Part shown: positions 1-6,628 of the stretch, in pieces
Numbering within the stretch: the first letter of the stretch is position 1
How the letters are laid out: the number at the start of each line of letters is the position of its first letter
Assembly: GCA_016292705.1 (NCBI GenBank)
Contig: JAEDHZ010000033.1
Coordinates: 1 to 11,537, forward strand
Length of the DNA stretch: 11,537 nt
Source of the DNA: Clostridiaceae bacterium
GTDB lineage: Bacteria > Bacillota > Clostridia > Oscillospirales > Acutalibacteraceae
Direction of reading: 5' to 3'
Made by a program: the position numbers and the translations under genes
Notes under the pieces: model-generated
What the model was told of the DNA's origin: nothing
The model's database searches: none
The model's input: only the letters and a program-made list of their open reading frames with translations

Positions 1-16
1 AACAGGAGGTACAAAA

Positions 17-496
17 ATGGCAGATATTATCAATGTTTTGCTCAAGGACAAACTCAGCTCAGTTTCGCTCAAGTCGATTTTCACCGGCTTTGTGGCTATC
101 ATCGTTACCCTCATCACAATGCTTTCAAGCGGCAACACCGGAAAGGTTGCAATGAGAGTTGTCGGTAATGTTGACACAAACACCACTGCAATTGCCGTTG
201 AAATCAGTAACTATACTTTCAGCACCGTTAAGGATGAGGCCGGCTACTCAAGCTACAAGCTTGAAATCAAGGACGGCGAAAATTGGCAAGAGGTCTCGAT
301 TCTCGGCGCAAACAAGGACATCGTTTCCGGCGATATCAAGCCGCTTGAATCCTCAACCCGTGTTATTGAACTCAACATCTTCGGTATGCCTTATCTCAAG
401 GCCGGCGATTACAGACTGACCAAGACATTCCTCAGCGGAGAGGCTGCAACAGCTGAATTCACAGTTACCGAGGCCGTTGCGCAGAAGGCTGCTTAA
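17..496 (+). CDS. Small membrane-anchored protein with bacterial Ig-like (Big_14-like) domain
   Basis: This 159-residue protein has a short charged N-terminus, one hydrophobic segment at about residues 19-38 (signal anchor or uncleaved signal) and an extracytoplasmic domain at about residues 42-153. That domain has the layout I associate with Big_14-type Ig-like domains: 'AVEISNYT' in an early strand, 'YKLEIKDGENWQEV', a central segment with polar turns, and 'LKAGDYRLTKTF' near the end, where the 'aGdYRl.K.f' pattern is the most telling part. The start is ATG at 17, with AGGAGGT at 4-10. Its promoter lies outside the window, so I cannot tell whether it is alone or the last gene of an operon; a strong hairpin follows. 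The family assignment is from memory of the motif layout. The function is unknown; a surface-exposed structural or adhesion-like domain is possible. Confidence 0.8.
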   Translation: MADIINVLLKDKLSSVSLKSIFTGFVAIIVTLITMLSSGNTGKVAMRVVGNVDTNTTAIAVEISNYTFSTVKDEAGYSSYKLEIKDGENWQEVSILGANKDIVSGDIKPLESSTRVIELNIFGMPYLKAGDYRLTKTFLSGEAATAEFTVTEAVAQKAA

Positions 497-521
497 CAAA
501 GCAAAAAGTTAAAACAAAACG

Positions 522-583
522 AAAAGCTATAATTTACATGTTTGGAACAATGTGTTGCCATTCAGTAAATTATAGCTTTTTTT
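522..583. terminator. Bidirectional intrinsic terminator between convergent genes
   Basis: A perfect 16-bp stem (522-537 with 565-580, AAAAGCTATAATTTAC and its complement) closes a 27-nt loop. The loop itself contains a small hairpin: TGGAACA at 543-549 against TGTTgCCA at 553-560, with one bulged G. The plus strand reads into TTTTTTT, and the minus strand reads out into TTTTCGTTTTGTTTT. The element sits between the ends of the convergent Ig-like and tautomerase genes and can serve both. The stem is AT-rich, which is unusual but compensated by its length. Confidence 0.8.
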
Positions 584-623
584 GGATCATCTTATAAACA
601 GTTTATCGGTCGACAAGCAGCAA

Positions 624-968
624 TCAGAAATTACCGCCGTTCCAACCCCAATCGGAAAAGCCGGAATATTTGACATATACCCGATCCGGCGCAACACAAA
701 GTTCTTCTGAGAGTATACGGCAAAGCTCGGCCGTCATTTTTTCCGATGCCGAGGATGAAACCGAACCGAGAAGATCAACCGAAACCATTGCGCAATCCGT
801 GCTGTTGCTTCCCTTGAAATACATATCACGGTTTCCTTCGATATTCACCATGAGCCAGCTTTCGCTTTTGCCGGGAAAGGTCCCGATAGCTTTTCCGAAA
901 GCCGCTTTAAGGCTCTCTGACTTTTCCGGTGTAACGCTTGCAGTTGTTTTGAGTTCGATATAAGGCAT
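624..968 (-). CDS. Tautomerase superfamily protein, MIF (macrophage migration inhibitory factor) family
   Basis: At 114 residues this is the normal length for MIF and D-dopachrome tautomerase homologues, which are trimeric beta-alpha-beta proteins that tautomerise phenylpyruvate and dopachrome in vitro. It starts MPYIEL, so Pro2 becomes the catalytic N-terminal proline after methionine removal. Lys34 (in FPGKSE) sits where MIF has its active-site lysine. The segment 'LSEELCVAPDRVYVKYSGFSDWGWNG' near the C-terminus matches MIF's 'RISPDRVYINYYD...VGWN'. The CxxC redox motif of human MIF is not present; only one of the cysteines is seen near 'TDCAMV'. AGGAGG lies at 976-981, 7 nt before the ATG. 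It follows the GNAT gene by 47 bp on the same strand and probably shares its transcript. The physiological substrate is unknown. Confidence 0.9.
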   Translation of the reverse strand: MPYIELKTTASVTPEKSESLKAAFGKAIGTFPGKSESWLMVNIEGNRDMYFKGSNSTDCAMVSVDLLGSVSSSASEKMTAELCRILSEELCVAPDRVYVKYSGFSDWGWNGGNF

Positions 969-1015
969 TGTTTTTCCTCCTAAGGCGCTTAAAATTTTTG
1001 TGCCGCAGAAATGTT

Positions 1016-1606
1016 TCAGTTCTCCGGCTGATATACCATGTAATAGTTATGTATTTTCTCGCTCTTGAAAAACTTGTATTCAACCGTTCTGAAGCCGAGA
1101 CGCTCATATAACGCAACATTTTCCGGATTCTGGGTTTCAAGACCGAGCTTGTATCCGAGCGGCGCAAGATCTTTTATCCCCTTTTTTATCAGTTCCGTGC
1201 CTATCCCCTTTCCCTTGTGGTCTTTGTCAACAAAAACTGGAGAAATGAGCAGCGTATTCTTTTCAAAGACTTTCTGGTCAAGGTGACTGAACACCTTGAG
1301 CGTTTTTATCAAGGACGGAAAATATACGCACAGAAAAACCCAGTTCGGACACTTGAGAAAATCAAACATTGTGTAGTCGTTGTGGGCGTCCCTCCATACA
1401 CACAAGCCCCGCTTTTCCCCGTCTTCATAGATAAAATCTTCTCCGTTTGAGGTTGCAAGGCGCTCCAGCATGAAGTGATAGAGAAACTTTTTGCGCAGCT
1501 TCTCATCCTTAGTTGCGTAAATATGGACAGGGTCATTAACATAGGTTTCCGCTGCCATGTGTGCGTAATATTCAAGTTCTTTTCGAGTAAGCTTTTTCTT
1601 TTCCAT
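1016..1606 (-). CDS. GNAT-family N-acetyltransferase
   Basis: This 196-residue protein would transfer an acetyl group from acetyl-CoA to an amine; the substrate cannot be read from the sequence. Motif A spans about residues 122-144, with the strand 'LLISPVFVDKD' followed by the pyrophosphate-binding loop HKGKGIG (130-136) and its helix. Motif B follows as 'LGLETQNPENVALYERLGF' (154-172), including the usual Asn and the 'Y..LGF' ending. The N-terminal half (1-118) is more divergent and includes an aromatic-rich stretch at 78-100, which may form the substrate pocket. The start is ATG at 1606 with AGGAG at 1614-1618. I found no convincing promoter directly upstream, so expression may depend on read-through of the preceding terminator or on a non-consensus promoter. 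It precedes the MIF-family gene on the same strand. Confidence 0.88.
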   Translation of the reverse strand: MEKKKLTRKELEYYAHMAAETYVNDPVHIYATKDEKLRKKFLYHFMLERLATSNGEDFIYEDGEKRGLCVWRDAHNDYTMFDFLKCPNWVFLCVYFPSLIKTLKVFSHLDQKVFEKNTLLISPVFVDKDHKGKGIGTELIKKGIKDLAPLGYKLGLETQNPENVALYERLGFRTVEYKFFKSEKIHNYYMVYQPEN

Positions 1607-1628
1607 ATTTCATCTCCTGTCAGTCAAG

Positions 1629-1705
1629 AAAAAAGGAACCGACACATTCAGTCGCTGAAAGGGTTTTGCTTTTTGCTCGGCGCTGAATGTGACAGTCCCA
1701 TCGGT
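1629..1705 (-). terminator. Intrinsic terminator after the zinc-ribbon/membrane-protein operon
   Basis: On the minus strand, TCGGT (1701-1705), CACATTCAG (1683-1691) and CGC (1680-1682) pair with their complements at 1638-1642, 1643-1651 and 1653-1655. This gives about 17 bp interrupted by a 9-nt bulge and a bulged base. The stem is followed by TCC and then TTTTTT (1629-1634 read on the minus strand). It lies 27 bp past the stop of the 174-aa membrane protein. The interruptions make it imperfect, and partial read-through into the GNAT gene is plausible. Confidence 0.6.
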
Positions 1706-1731
1706 CAACCGCCGTCAATCAGCGGTTCATA

Positions 1732-2256
1732 TTACAGTTTAATAATGAAAACAACAAGTACCGCAGCTGCAAAAAGAAATGTAACGCAGTATTTTTCAAG
1801 ATATGCGCCAATGTAGCAGCCGATAAATCCCGGAGTATAGAAAATCTTCTGTGCAATGTTTCCGTGTTTATATACCTTTTCCTTCATGTTGAGCGCATCC
1901 TCAATTGTCGGATAGCTGTTGACATAGAGCGAAAAAGCAAACCAATAGGCAACGATATAAACTATTCTTGAAACAGTTCCGCTCATTTCAAAAGCAAACA
2001 ATCCGAGCACCGGACCGAGCGCAAGCAGGAAAGCAAGAATACCGTTGAAAAAAGCCGGAACAAAACCGATTGCAAAAGCATTGCCGGCTTTCGGCATCAG
2101 CTCATGCTCGATATGACTGCACATTTCGTCAAAACGGAATGTTCTGTTATCTTCAACGGGAACGCCGCCGATTTTGCAAATCATGTGCTCCCACATTGCT
2201 CTGACGGCAGCACCGGGGAAAGTGAGAAATCTTGTTATTGCGTAAATTGCTGACAT
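1732..2256 (-). CDS. Multi-pass membrane protein, possibly a degenerate M50-like (site-2-protease-like) homologue
   Basis: This 174-residue protein has about four hydrophobic stretches (about 58-90, 95-114, 136-152 and 155-172). The N-terminal segment 'FPGAAVRAMWEHMICKIGGVPVED' (13-36) resembles the 'PG..vHElaH..ac...GV.V' region of membrane zinc metalloproteases, but the HExxH zinc site is not there: the aligned residues are R-A-M-W-E. The later 'SYPTIEDALNM' (114-124) resembles the 'sfPs..Da' motif I recall from the same group. If this relation is right, it is a catalytically dead relative; otherwise it is simply an uncharacterised conserved membrane protein. Its ATG overlaps the preceding TGA by one base (TGATG), and its GGAGGTGA ribosome site lies inside the upstream gene, so the two are likely translated together and may act as a complex. 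Confidence 0.8.
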   Translation of the reverse strand: MSAIYAITRFLTFPGAAVRAMWEHMICKIGGVPVEDNRTFRFDEMCSHIEHELMPKAGNAFAIGFVPAFFNGILAFLLALGPVLGLFAFEMSGTVSRIVYIVAYWFAFSLYVNSYPTIEDALNMKEKVYKHGNIAQKIFYTPGFIGCYIGAYLEKYCVTFLFAAAVLVVFIIKL

Positions 2257-3716
2257 CAGATGTCACCTCCCTTATCGGTGAGAACCTCTTCAAGAGTCAT
2301 TTTTCCGTTCTTATACTTTTCAATGGTGCTTCCGATTGAAGAACCGGAGTTTTTGAAGAGTTCAACCATCTTTTCATAGCCTTCGTTATCCTTGACATAA
2401 AGCGAACAAAGGGCATAAAGGTTACAAGCAGTAACAGTATAGGTTCCGTTTCCGACAAACTCTTCAATCGCTTTCATTGCGTTTTCTCCGTCACCCTTGA
2501 GAAGATAGGCAACAGCATAAATCTGCTGATAGCCGGCAGGTGCGGAAGAAGGCCAGCTTTCCTTTGCACGGTCGGCAATTTCAACAATCTTATCAACATC
2601 AATCTCTTTGCCGAAGCGATAAGCATTGGCATAAACCATATAGAGATCCGATTCCTGAATATTGAGTTTCATACACTCTTCAAAATAAATGCCTGCATTC
2701 TCTGCATCGCCCATTTTTGAGTATACATTGACGAAGTTCGGAAGATAAATCCAGCCGTTTTCGCCCTTGTCAATCTCTTTGACCTTGAGGAGCTGCTCAA
2801 TCTGTTTGCTTTCCTCAAAGTTTGCAAGGCTCATGAGAACATATTTGTAATACTCAAGGAACACGGGGCTATATGGTGTGCCCTCCTCGTTCTTTTCCTC
2901 TTTAAGCAACTTGTCAAGCTTTGCGGCTTCCTTATCGTAGTCAAACTTCTTGCCTGAATTGACTGCTTCACCGATTGCATCGTTGACAGCGGATGATGTT
3001 GCAAGGAAAGAAGCGTATATTTCGGGAATCTTTGCATACTTCTCATTGTTCATGATTGAAGCATGCTTTTCGCCGTATGTCTCAACAAGGTTTGCCGCAT
3101 CATTGTAATAGCCCATTACCGAGAAGATTTCAATAAGGTTTCTGACGGCCTTGAGGGATACATCGTCATCGGCTGTTTTGTTCTGAATATATGAGCTGTA
3201 GGTACTTGCGGCATCAACAAGGCGCTTTTCCGAATATGCAGTCTGGGCTGACAGCAGCTTTGTGTAATCATCAGCATTTTCCGAGCAGAAGAACAAAGCC
3301 GCTCCGGCAACAACAAGCATCACAACGAACATCACAATCCCGCCGAAATGAACCGGGCTTGCCGTCATTAGCTTGCGGCACTCTGTGCAGTACGGATAAT
3401 CCTCGCCGAATGAATCGTCGCACTCATTTTCCCCGCAGCATTCGCAGATGCGCTTTTCCTCTTCTTCAAGTTCCTCTCCGTCTTCGGTGTGCTCAATTTC
3501 ATCAAGCTCCTGAATAAGTTCGCCCTCATTACCGAAAGCTTCCGCATTTGCGTCAGTTACTGCTTCTGCCTTTTCCGAGTCCAGCTCATTTTGCAAAAGC
3601 TCACGGATACCCTCAAGCTCCTTCACAAGATCGTCTTCAACCTGAGTCGGGCTTTTTGCCTGTGAATCAGCTTCGTTTTCGGGACTTTGAAGATCTTTGT
3701 TTTCAAAATCGTCCAA
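2256..3716 (-). CDS. Zinc-ribbon, single-TM, TPR-like repeat protein
   Basis: This 486-residue protein has four parts: a very acidic N-terminus (1-88); a zinc ribbon with CxxC pairs at Cys91/Cys94 and Cys110/Cys113, plus extra cysteines at 93 and 99; one transmembrane helix at about 124-144; and a long helical region (150-486) with TPR-like units such as 'LPNFVNVYSKMGDAENAGIYFEECMKLN' and 'GYQQIYAVAYLLKGDGENAMKAIEEF'. Basic residues just before the helix favour the zinc ribbon inside the cell and the repeats outside. The start is TTG at 3716: AGGAGG (3724-3729) sits 7 nt upstream and no ATG is as well placed. It is the first gene of a two-gene unit with the 174-aa membrane protein. The function is unknown; TPR-type repeats suggest a scaffold that binds partner proteins at the envelope. 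Confidence 0.85.
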   Translation of the reverse strand: MDDFENKDLQSPENEADSQAKSPTQVEDDLVKELEGIRELLQNELDSEKAEAVTDANAEAFGNEGELIQELDEIEHTEDGEELEEEEKRICECCGENECDDSFGEDYPYCTECRKLMTASPVHFGGIVMFVVMLVVAGAALFFCSENADDYTKLLSAQTAYSEKRLVDAASTYSSYIQNKTADDDVSLKAVRNLIEIFSVMGYYNDAANLVETYGEKHASIMNNEKYAKIPEIYASFLATSSAVNDAIGEAVNSGKKFDYDKEAAKLDKLLKEEKNEEGTPYSPVFLEYYKYVLMSLANFEESKQIEQLLKVKEIDKGENGWIYLPNFVNVYSKMGDAENAGIYFEECMKLNIQESDLYMVYANAYRFGKEIDVDKIVEIADRAKESWPSSAPAGYQQIYAVAYLLKGDGENAMKAIEEFVGNGTYTVTACNLYALCSLYVKDNEGYEKMVELFKNSGSSIGSTIEKYKNGKMTLEEVLTDKGGDI

Positions 3717-3723
3717 AAAAATT

Positions 3724-3729
3724 CCTCCT
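3724..3729 (-). promoter_or_regulatory. Ribosome binding site that fixes a TTG start
   Basis: AGGAGG on the minus strand is followed by a 7-nt spacer and TTG at 3716-3714, giving the N-terminus M-D-D-F. This supports a non-ATG start for the zinc-ribbon/TPR protein. Confidence 0.8.
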
Positions 3730-3740
3730 TAGCATAAACC

Positions 3741-3800
3741 AAAAACCGAAAAGAAGAGCTTTGATTTTAAAGCTCGCTGACCGTTAACTCTTTTCGGTCA
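3741..3800 (-). other. Structured 5' leader with competing hairpins (possible attenuator)
   Basis: The predicted leader of the zinc-ribbon/TPR gene can fold in two ways. One is a 10-bp stem, ACCGAAAAGA with TCTTTTCGGT (3789-3798 with 3745-3754), enclosing a second 7-bp stem, GAGCTTT/AAAGCTC (3756-3762 with 3769-3775), and running into TTTTGG. The other is TGACCG/CGGTCA (3795-3800 with 3778-3783), which uses the first arm of the long stem and so excludes it. The first fold is terminator-like but has only a short U run. It begins within a few bases of the predicted transcript start. A regulatory role is inferred. Confidence 0.5.
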
Positions 3801-3809
3801 TACTGTGTC

Positions 3810-3838
3810 ATTTTAACACTTAAAGCTTAATTTTGCAA
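3810..3838 (-). promoter_or_regulatory. Promoter for the zinc-ribbon/TPR operon
   Basis: On the minus strand there is a -35 of TTGCAA (3833-3838; 4 of 6 consensus), a 17-bp spacer and a -10 of TAAAAT (3810-3815; 5 of 6). Transcription would begin near 3803, giving a leader of about 87 nt before the TTG start. Confidence 0.6.
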
Positions 3839-3854
3839 TAAAAATTAAAGCTTT
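3822..3854. repeat. AT-rich inverted repeat centred on the -35 element
   Basis: The arms AAAGCTTAATTTT (3822-3834) and AAAATTaAAGCTTT (3841-3854, one extra A) flank a 6-base centre, GCAATA, that overlaps the -35 hexamer of the zinc-ribbon/TPR promoter. On the plus strand it is followed by TT and could resemble a terminator, but no plus-strand gene reads into it. An operator is possible. Confidence 0.45.
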
Positions 3855-3945
3855 TTGTTGAACATGGTGAAAATTTTGCATTGTTTTTTAATCAAGCAGC
3901 CGCCGGACAATTCTTAAAGCCGCATCGGCGTTAAAACGCTCGAAA

Positions 3946-3970
3946 CAAAAAGGGGCGTCAGAAGACGCCC
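3946..3970 (-). terminator. Intrinsic terminator of the acylation operon
   Basis: GGGCGTC and GACGCCC (3953-3959 and 3964-3970) form a perfect 7-bp GC-rich stem with a 4-nt loop. On the minus strand it is followed by CCTTTTTGTTTCG. It begins 6 bp past the DHHW stop codon and is the clearest terminator in the window. Confidence 0.92.
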
Positions 3971-3976
3971 GGCAAT

Positions 3977-5155
3977 TCAGCTTGCAAGCGTTGCCGCAAG
4001 CGATGTATCCGCAAGAAAAGTGTTCATGTTATACAGGAACAGAATATGGCTGAACTGGTTTTCCTCCATGATACCCTTGAGCGAGTCTGAAAAGTATCTC
4101 GGGTCAATAACAACAATCTTTGAGAAATACGGCGTAAGCATAGGCAGAAGGCAATTCGCATAAGAGTCCTTGAAAACAAGCAGGGAGGCCGTTGTTTCCG
4201 CCGCCGTGGAGATGATGACCTTATCATAGTTTCCGCCGAGGAAAACCTCATACTGATTCTTCTGAGAAAGCTTGTCCTTTTCAAAAAGCGACGCCGTCTT
4301 TCTGCCGGAAGATTCATATAGCACCGTGTACTTGCCCTCCTGCTTTTTCGGAACACAAATTTCAATTCTGTCTGCCGAGTCATTGACGGCTGCGGTTGAG
4401 GAAAGCGTTCCGCAAAACGAATCGGAAACAGTATAAAACGAATAATTCTTGTCTTTTACATCAAGCTTCCACTGAGCGGCAAGGTTTTTGAAGGTGAGAT
4501 ATGCCGCACGGGTTGTCCAATGGTGGTCAGTGCGGTAAAAAAGGTCTTCCTTATTCTTTTGCTTTTCAAAAATCGCTTTGCAATCAACCCACGAAAAAGA
4601 GGAAAGAGCTTTTTTTACAGTTGAAAAAGCCTTGCTTCTGTCCTCAAGCTTCAGTTTTGCGGGCAGCTTATCCGGAAGGATGTCCGAAGAATTCGGAGAG
4701 AGGATGAACGCCTTTTTCAGTTTTTTGTGGCTTGCGGAAAACTTTGAAACTGCGTCCGTCAGCTCGCCGAGCTTCCGGCTTTCAACCTTTGCCTGTTCTT
4801 CAAAAAGGAAGTTGTCTTTGCCGATATAAACACCGTTCTCCTGAGTTTTTCCGAGCGTGCGCTCAAAACCGCTTTTGAACGCAATCAGGCTGTCACGGAA
4901 AGGAAACTGATCATTGAAATAGGTTTCAAAGTTCTTCATAAATGTTCCGTCAAAAATCCCGGAAAGTGTTATTGACGGAAACTGCTTCAGAACACGGTTT
5001 TCACTTTCGGATTTTTCACGGTCGGGCATTGCTGCAGAGAGCACAAGAACGCCGAAAACAATCAGAACAAACACCGCTGAGGTTATGGCACAGACCACAG
5101 TTACCCTCTTTTTTTTATTCAGTTTTTCATTTTTCTCAACGGAGTTGTATTTCAT
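3977..5155 (-). CDS. DHHW-family / AlgJ-AlgX-like SGNH acyl-transfer protein
   Basis: This 392-residue protein belongs to the DHHW group, which pairs with MBOAT acyltransferases and resembles AlgJ/AlgX, extracytoplasmic proteins that place acetyl groups on polysaccharide. It has a basic N-terminus, one membrane anchor at about residues 17-41, and then an outside domain with 'PDREKSESENRVLKQFP' and 'FETYFNDQFPFRD', both typical of the family. The signature TDHHW is at 209-213. A 'FKDSYANCLLPML' block follows at 328-340, where Ser331 is the likely nucleophile paired with Asp210 and His212, and 'YNMNTF' (375-380) is the usual C-terminal motif. All key residues are present. It starts 11 nt after the MBOAT stop, with a GGGGTG ribosome site in that gap, and is the last gene of the operon. 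The acceptor polymer is unknown. Confidence 0.92.
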   Translation of the reverse strand: MKYNSVEKNEKLNKKKRVTVVCAITSAVFVLIVFGVLVLSAAMPDREKSESENRVLKQFPSITLSGIFDGTFMKNFETYFNDQFPFRDSLIAFKSGFERTLGKTQENGVYIGKDNFLFEEQAKVESRKLGELTDAVSKFSASHKKLKKAFILSPNSSDILPDKLPAKLKLEDRSKAFSTVKKALSSFSWVDCKAIFEKQKNKEDLFYRTDHHWTTRAAYLTFKNLAAQWKLDVKDKNYSFYTVSDSFCGTLSSTAAVNDSADRIEICVPKKQEGKYTVLYESSGRKTASLFEKDKLSQKNQYEVFLGGNYDKVIISTAAETTASLLVFKDSYANCLLPMLTPYFSKIVVIDPRYFSDSLKGIMEENQFSHILFLYNMNTFLADTSLAATLAS

Positions 5156-5166
5156 TCTTTCACCCC

Positions 5167-6582
5167 TCAGAATCTGAAATAAAGGAACGGGTTGTATGTG
5201 CTGCTGACAACGAAAACAATGCAGAGAATGAACACTGCCATATATCCGACAGCCTGAAAAGCAAGACGCAGCGGAACATTACGCAGAGTCGGAAGCTTTT
5301 TGAAAAATCCGAGTGCACTGAGGCTCATGACGGCAAACGGGAAAATGTTGTTCAAAAGCAGATATGCTGTGTTGTCCGAAGCAAAACCGTTTGCGCCAAA
5401 CATTGCACGCAGGAACTCGCCTGCATCGGAAAGCGTCTCGCTTGAGAAGAAGACCCAACCGATGATGACAATGAGCATGGTGATGACACGCCGGACAAAA
5501 CGGGGAAGCTTTTCCTGGAGATTTTTGAAAATATACTTTTCGGCAACGAGCAAAAAGCCGTAAAACGCACCCCAGGCAACAAAGTTCCATGAGGCTCCGT
5601 GCCAGAGACCCGTGAGCGTCCAGACAACGGCAATGTTGAAAATTGTTCTTGCAGTGCCTTTTCTGTTTCCGCCGAGCGGAATATAGACATAATCACGAAA
5701 CCAGCTTGAAAGCGAGATATGCCAGCGGCTCCAGAAGTCTTTGATGCTTGTTGCACAATAGGGAAAGTTGAAGTTATGGACAAGATCAAAACCGAAAAGT
5801 TTTCCGAGTCCGACTGCCATATCACTGTAGCCGGAAAAATCGAAATAAATCTGAAGCGTGTAGCAGAGAATTGCAAACCAGGCATTCACCGCACTGAGCG
5901 AGGAAACTCCGTCAGAACAAATCTGGGTATAAACAGCGCCAATTGTGTTTGCAAAAATGACCTTCTTCCCAAGTCCTCTTATGAAAAACAGCGAGCCCGC
6001 TGCAAATTTCCGGACATTGTGCTCGCGTTTTTCAAGAAATCTTTCAATGTCGTTATACTGAACAATGGGGCCTGCAATAAGTTGAGGAAACATTGAAATG
6101 TATGTTGCAAAGTTGAGCAGACTGTGCTGTGTTTTGCAATCTCCACGGTAGATGTCAATAATGTACGACATAACCTGGAATGTATAAAACGATATTCCGA
6201 TAGGAAGCGGAAGCGGCTCATACCGGATATTAAGCGAGAAAAGCGAGTTGAGATTTTCAACAACAAAGCCCGAATACTTGAAAAATCCGATCACAAGCAA
6301 ATTGAAAACGATTGCGCAGACAAGAATCCTCCGCCTGCTTTTCGGCTTGTCCTCGTGCTGCTCAAGATCAATTCCTGCGTTATAGTTATAGAAGATGCTC
6401 AGAAGCATCAGAACTATGTAGACCGGCTCACCCCAAGCATAAAACACGAGGCTTGAAATGCAGAGCACCGTATTCTTTTTTTTCAGTTCCTTTTGCCCGT
6501 CATCTCTGAACAGCGGAACAAAATACAAAAGCAGTACCGCCGGGAGAAAAACGAACAGGAAGGTTGCACTGCTGAAAACCAT
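5167..6582 (-). CDS. MBOAT-family O-acyltransferase (AlgI/DltB type)
   Basis: This multi-pass membrane enzyme (471 residues) would pass acyl groups from a cytoplasmic donor to an extracytoplasmic acceptor system. It starts with the canonical MVFSSATFLFVFLP. Typical blocks follow: 'PLPIGISFYTFQVMSYIIDIYRG' (125-147), 'FPQLIAGPIVQY' (165-176), 'YFDFSGYSDMAVGLGKLFGF' (246-265), 'WSRWHISLSSWFRDYVYIPLGGNRKG' with His288 (284-309), and 'LTGLWHGASWNF' with the conserved catalytic His328. I chose ATG at 6582 rather than the in-frame TTG at 6588, because AAGGAG (6590-6595) lies 7 nt before the ATG but only 1 nt before the TTG. It sits 46 bp after the DUF4358 gene and 11 bp before the DHHW gene. The acyl group is probably acetyl, from family precedent; D-alanylation is unlikely because no dltA, dltC or dltD is present here. 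Confidence 0.95.
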   Translation of the reverse strand: MVFSSATFLFVFLPAVLLLYFVPLFRDDGQKELKKKNTVLCISSLVFYAWGEPVYIVLMLLSIFYNYNAGIDLEQHEDKPKSRRRILVCAIVFNLLVIGFFKYSGFVVENLNSLFSLNIRYEPLPLPIGISFYTFQVMSYIIDIYRGDCKTQHSLLNFATYISMFPQLIAGPIVQYNDIERFLEKREHNVRKFAAGSLFFIRGLGKKVIFANTIGAVYTQICSDGVSSLSAVNAWFAILCYTLQIYFDFSGYSDMAVGLGKLFGFDLVHNFNFPYCATSIKDFWSRWHISLSSWFRDYVYIPLGGNRKGTARTIFNIAVVWTLTGLWHGASWNFVAWGAFYGFLLVAEKYIFKNLQEKLPRFVRRVITMLIVIIGWVFFSSETLSDAGEFLRAMFGANGFASDNTAYLLLNNIFPFAVMSLSALGFFKKLPTLRNVPLRLAFQAVGYMAVFILCIVFVVSSTYNPFLYFRF

Positions 6583-6589
6583 TTGCAAA

Positions 6590-6595
6590 CTCCTT
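6590..6595 (-). promoter_or_regulatory. Ribosome binding site that decides the MBOAT start
   Basis: AAGGAG on the minus strand is 7 nt from the ATG at 6582 and only 1 nt from the in-frame TTG at 6588, so the ATG is preferred. Confidence 0.8.
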
Positions 6596-6628
6596 TGTTT
6601 TTAACACCTAATCATTTATGCCGTTTAA

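Noticed and set aside
4942..5445. 167-codon plus-strand open frame across the DHHW/MBOAT junction
   Set aside because: It spans two well-supported minus-strand genes and their ribosome site, and its composition is not protein-like.
5352..5885. 177-codon minus-strand frame within the MBOAT gene
   Set aside because: It is a shifted-frame shadow of the MBOAT coding sequence, whose conserved motifs lie in the other frame.
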